A stretch of DNA of 64,000 nucleotides from Temnopleurus reevesii. Lineage: Eukaryota > Echinodermata > Echinoidea > Temnopleuroida > Temnopleuridae. Where the stretch lies: assembly GCA_036244855.1 (NCBI GenBank), contig BQKZ01000102.1, forward strand, positions 197,575 through 261,574, in the 5' to 3' direction. Shown piece by piece: positions 60,748 through 64,000 of this stretch; position 1 is the first letter of the stretch, and each line of letters starts with the position of its first letter. The notes below the pieces were generated by a model. It was not told where the DNA came from. It did no database searches and worked only from the letters and a program-made list of their open reading frames with translations. Made by a program: the position numbers and the translations under genes.

Positions 60748-60975
60748 ATGGCTGGTGGAGGCGCAGGTATCCTCTGGGCAATCGTCTGGTGTGTCATCCT
60801 CATCTTCTTCGGCTGGCCGATCGGTTTCTTCGTGGCCTGGCTCTGGGTTTGCATCATGCCTTTTGCTGTCTGCATAAGCTTCTGCAAAGATATCATGGAA
60901 CTCTTACAAAAACTGGTCATGTTGCCGCAGACCTGCGCGGAGGGTATGGTTGGCCAGAAGCCCGTGTGCAGCTAA
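60748..60975 (+). CDS. Small hydrophobic membrane protein, 75 residues, unnamed family
   Basis: ATG at 60748 (context AACAATGG) is the first ATG after a strong splice acceptor (CTTTCCTG..TTTTGCAG, exon start 60659). The 75-residue product starts MAGGGAGILW. It has two hydrophobic stretches, at about residues 8-27 and 30-45, separated by the GWPIGFF turn. An amphipathic helix containing MELLQKLVMLP follows, then a short tail with cysteines (QTCAEGMVGQKPVCS). Charged residues occur only after residue 45. I recall similar 70-80 residue animal proteins with a GWP..FF.AWL core and C-terminal LP.TC..(N/G)M...KP, but I cannot name the family or its function. An in-frame ATG at 60580 would add a leader, but it lies in the putative intron upstream of the acceptor. 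Codon use is more GC-rich than the flanks, supporting a real gene. Confidence 0.8.
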   Translation: MAGGGAGILWAIVWCVILIFFGWPIGFFVAWLWVCIMPFAVCISFCKDIMELLQKLVMLPQTCAEGMVGQKPVCS

Positions 60976-61513
60976 ATTGTTTTGGAGTGCGGTGTTTTAG
61001 ACCCATGGAATGGATAGATAGATGCATCGCTCATTCCTGGGAGCTTGACATCTATCCATCTCGTGCTACAAAGGACACAACTTCATTCATCACTCTTGAC
61101 TGTTGCAGCATTCAGCTCTTTGTGATTTTTTAAAAATTGATTTGTATGAATCATAATTTTTTGTACATTGCATGATTATTTTGTAATTTTTTTTTAACCA
61201 AATTGGACATACAATAGGCCATTTCAAAGGTGTACATGTACCTCAAGACAACCAAAGTATGTAGTGAGAAATGATCCAGAAATCTTGATCCAGTTGCTAA
61301 AAAATTTCCCCTGCTATCTCCTTTGTGAAGAATATCTATTTTGTGACATACTACCTATCAAAGATGCCTCAGTGTTTGTAGGTCTGTTTTCGGCAGGGTC
61401 ACAAGAAAACAACTTTGCAAGAAGGGGAATAGCCAGGCCCACTTTGACCAACTGAACCCGATAGTGCAAGCCACAATTCTTTGCTACCTTTCATCACTAT
61501 AAAAGCTCAGAAC

Positions 61514-61519
61514 AATAAA
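61514..61519 (+). terminator. Candidate polyadenylation signal AATAAA
   Basis: A canonical hexamer ~540 bases after the stop codon of the small membrane protein gene. It is the first AATAAA after that stop codon that I noticed. Confidence 0.45.
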
Positions 61520-61539
61520 TATGGTCCAGTAATCCCACT

Positions 61540-64000
61540 GTGATCCATTGTCCTGCATTTTATAGTGATAACAGGTAAGCCAAGAATTGTGAAAGGTTGT
61601 GTATGCAGAATCTATACTTGTTAGTAAGATATTCAAAAAGGTTTAGCAGAGTGTTGACTTTCAAGATAGAAGACAGGATGGGAGAAAAATTCAGATATGT
61701 TCACCCATCCTTCAGGGTTTTTGCCTCAAAACGTTTAAAATGTAATACAAAACCTTTTCAGATATGCAGGTACATGTAGTTTATAAGTTTATAGATTATC
61801 TGTATACAAAATAGTTACAAATAATGACGGAGAAATTACAGATTCCCATGAACCAATATAAACAAACTTGAAATTCTGCTTAAGTTGATTGTTTTTGGAC
61901 AATGAAAATCTAGGTAAGGAGGAAAATAATTTCAAACAAATAAAGAATTTTCATATTGGTTTATGACAGATTTTTTGTTAATCCAAACTGGTATCTATGA
62001 TGTAGTGTAGGAAGCCTAAATCTATTGATTCTCAATTTCTTTTTGTTTGTGTAGGTATATTTTTTATTATGCAAAAGCACGCCATTTATGCAAGTACATG
62101 GAAGTAGTCATAAGATCTTTCAGGTGTTAATTAATTGTTTCAAGTAACATGAATAATGTATGCTAAGGACATATAGACATAAATTATATGTTCATTACAT
62201 TCAATAATTTAGAGCACATGTACTTTTTAAAATGGTTGGATCAACTAACACACTTTCTCAGGTAATGTGAGTGAGAAACCAAACCATTTTGACTCGAAAC
62301 CTTTAAATACAAACTTATAATCTAAATTATGAGCCAAAGTAGATCAGAGAGCAAGTAAATTTGATGGAGTTTATTCTAAGCTAATGTTATTTATGAGTTG
62401 AAAATGATACATTGAGTCTCCTGTGTGTGCAAGAAAATGTACTTGCTTTCAGTTATAAGTTTTTGCAAGTTTTTATAGATTTTAGTTTAGGCTCTCATGA
62501 TTCCCAAAACTCTGGAAATTTCTTAACTTGTCCATGATAAACTATGCCATCATTGTTTTCAATGAATCAGTTTTTATATGAAAGGATGAATGTATTTTAT
62601 TGTTAATTTGTTTGATTAAAAATTTGCGATTAATTTGTAATGGCAGTGTGTGATGTAATTTTTGTTCATTCCATTTTGAGGAAAAAGGAGATCAATTCTT
62701 TACACTTTTATAGCAATCTTAAGAGATGGTTGTTTTGTCAGACCATCCCTCCAAACAATTGCTATTTCTACAGACCGACCCTATCTGATTGGTCTGACAC
62801 ATTTGTGTTACATTTACATACTAGAAGTCACAGAAGACAAAACTTAAACATAGTTTTAGCTTTCTTTTCTCATTGTTCCAATTACATGAGAAATAAGATT
62901 AAAAAAGGAAAAATACCATTGATTTACCAAAAATTAAAAAAAGGACACGTATTTGATGACCAGTTCTTCATTTGTTACCTATTTTTTTTAAGTGTGTGTG
63001 GAAGGGGGGTAGGGCAATACGATATCTTAATCTGATAGAGGGTGATGTGTAAGAATTTAGTTACCATACAGATCATTTCGCTCCAACTAAGTAGATGTAT
63101 ATCTGTAAATGTGACATGATCCATCAAAACCAAGTGCTTCACACTCAGAGCAAACATATTTCATACATGGAATTTCCACTTTGATATTGTCTACAGTAGT
63201 CTGAAAAAGTCAGGGCTGTTACATCGTGGTTGTGCTATTGTTATGAATTTTGATGTCATATTTGCTGAAATTACACAAAATAGTGAAATTCAAAAATTGA
63301 TATTATTTTCTGAATTCATTTCTGGCAATTCAAAGTGTGAAGATGTACTATGTCATTGTTTTGACAGATTCTAGTAGAAGGGGGTCACGTTGTCCACCAA
63401 ATTAAGGGTACAAAACCCTTAATTTCCACATTTGCTGTGTGAAGCACGATGTTTTGCTTGATCAGGTCACATATAGATAACCTACTCAGGGCCAGAAGGG
63501 CACTTCTGTCACGGTTTTTCACTCCTAAAAATACTCCTACGTACACACATACCCTTTAATAAAAGGCTGTGTCTGGGCCAGATAAATCTTGCATTGATCG
63601 GAGACAGATAATTCACACAAACAGATTATAAGAATATTAGAATTAAATTGTACAGTGAATAAGAAGGTTGTGAATATTTCAGTGATTTAACTAAACAGTG
63701 ATTTTTCATGGAAATTGGCAAGTTTCTTATTCTTTGTCGACTTACTTCAAACATTTTTTATATGTTTGTCTGATCTTTCAGCTATCAATTACATGTAATA
63801 CAAGATTTTTCTAGCCCAGACCCAGACTTTAAACAAATTTAGAGTGATACCCATGAATAGAGGAATATTGTTCCCTGGTATTAAGTTGTGTCTGAAACAG
63901 ATTCATCTCATCATACAAGGTCATGGGAAATATGTCAAAATATGATCTTCTGTGGAACCTGATATAAAAATGGATTCCTTTCTGGGTTACGTATTATTGA
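61540..64000. other. Downstream region, nothing coding seen
   Basis: AT-rich DNA with short chance frames only. The one structured site is a perfect 10-base inverted repeat with a 7-base spacer at 63399-63425 (AAATTAAGGG and CCCTTAATTT). Confidence 0.6.

Larger units (their letters stand above)
60659..61535 (+). other. 3'-terminal exon of the small membrane protein gene
   Basis: The exon begins after the TTTTGCAG acceptor. It carries ~89 bases of 5' UTR without ATG, the 75-codon frame and ~540 bases of 3' UTR ending near the AATAAA at 61514-61519. The 3' end is estimated from that signal. Confidence 0.6.

Noticed and set aside
60580..60975. Longer form of the small membrane protein starting at 60580
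   Set aside because: The extra residues are lysine/proline-rich and span the polypyrimidine tract and acceptor (TTTTGCAG at 60651-60658), so they are intronic. The start at 60748 is better.

Overview
The window is nuclear DNA from an animal. It is AT-rich, has few genes, has GT-AG introns of 0.8-8 kb, and is dense in non-autonomous transposons. The SINE relics with (ATT)n tails, the Kolobok/T2-like and PIF/Harbinger-like MITEs and the protein similarity point to a marine invertebrate deuterostome. A sea urchin or another echinoderm is most likely, but this is inference from repeat style and not a species identification. No bacterial features (operons, ribosome binding sites, CRISPR) are present. 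Most long open frames are artefacts of low-complexity or repeat DNA.

Left part (1 to about 40440, minus strand): the N-terminal part of a gene recognised as PPP4R4, regulatory subunit 4 of protein phosphatase 4. Twelve coding exons were assembled by hand from the start codon at 40222 down to 454. All have GT-AG borders, the phases join without a break, and together they give 415 codons of HEAT-repeat protein. The gene leaves the window at base 1, so the C-terminal half is missing.

The most unusual observation is that three exons of this gene (4, 7 and 8) are accompanied by tandem arrays made from copies of their own exon-intron boundaries. About 20 copies of the exon 7 donor boundary and about three degenerate copies of exon 8 with its acceptor make up most of intron 7. 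Five copies of the 3' part of exon 4 lie in intron 4. The copy closest to exon 4 differs from it only by synonymous changes over 30 codons.

Middle (about 40440-54590): intergenic DNA with no supported gene. It holds several MITEs (PIF/Harbinger-like, TA-target hairpin elements and others), a CpG-rich element with repeated GTGAACTCGTCG-type motifs, and a dispersed repeat with GACCTTTGACC nuclear-receptor-like motifs.

Right part (about 54600-61540, plus strand): a second gene encoding a 75-residue hydrophobic membrane protein in a single coding exon (60748-60975). It has a good upstream splice acceptor, a candidate non-coding first exon with a TATA box about 6 kb upstream, and a polyadenylation signal. 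From 61540 to the end nothing coding is seen.

Introns carry further structure: an ~840-base polypurine tract, a complete tRNA-derived SINE whose tail abuts the exon 12 splice acceptor, a Kolobok/T2-like element with TTAA target duplication, a hAT-like insertion inside a segmental duplication, several local tandem duplications, and three assembly gaps.
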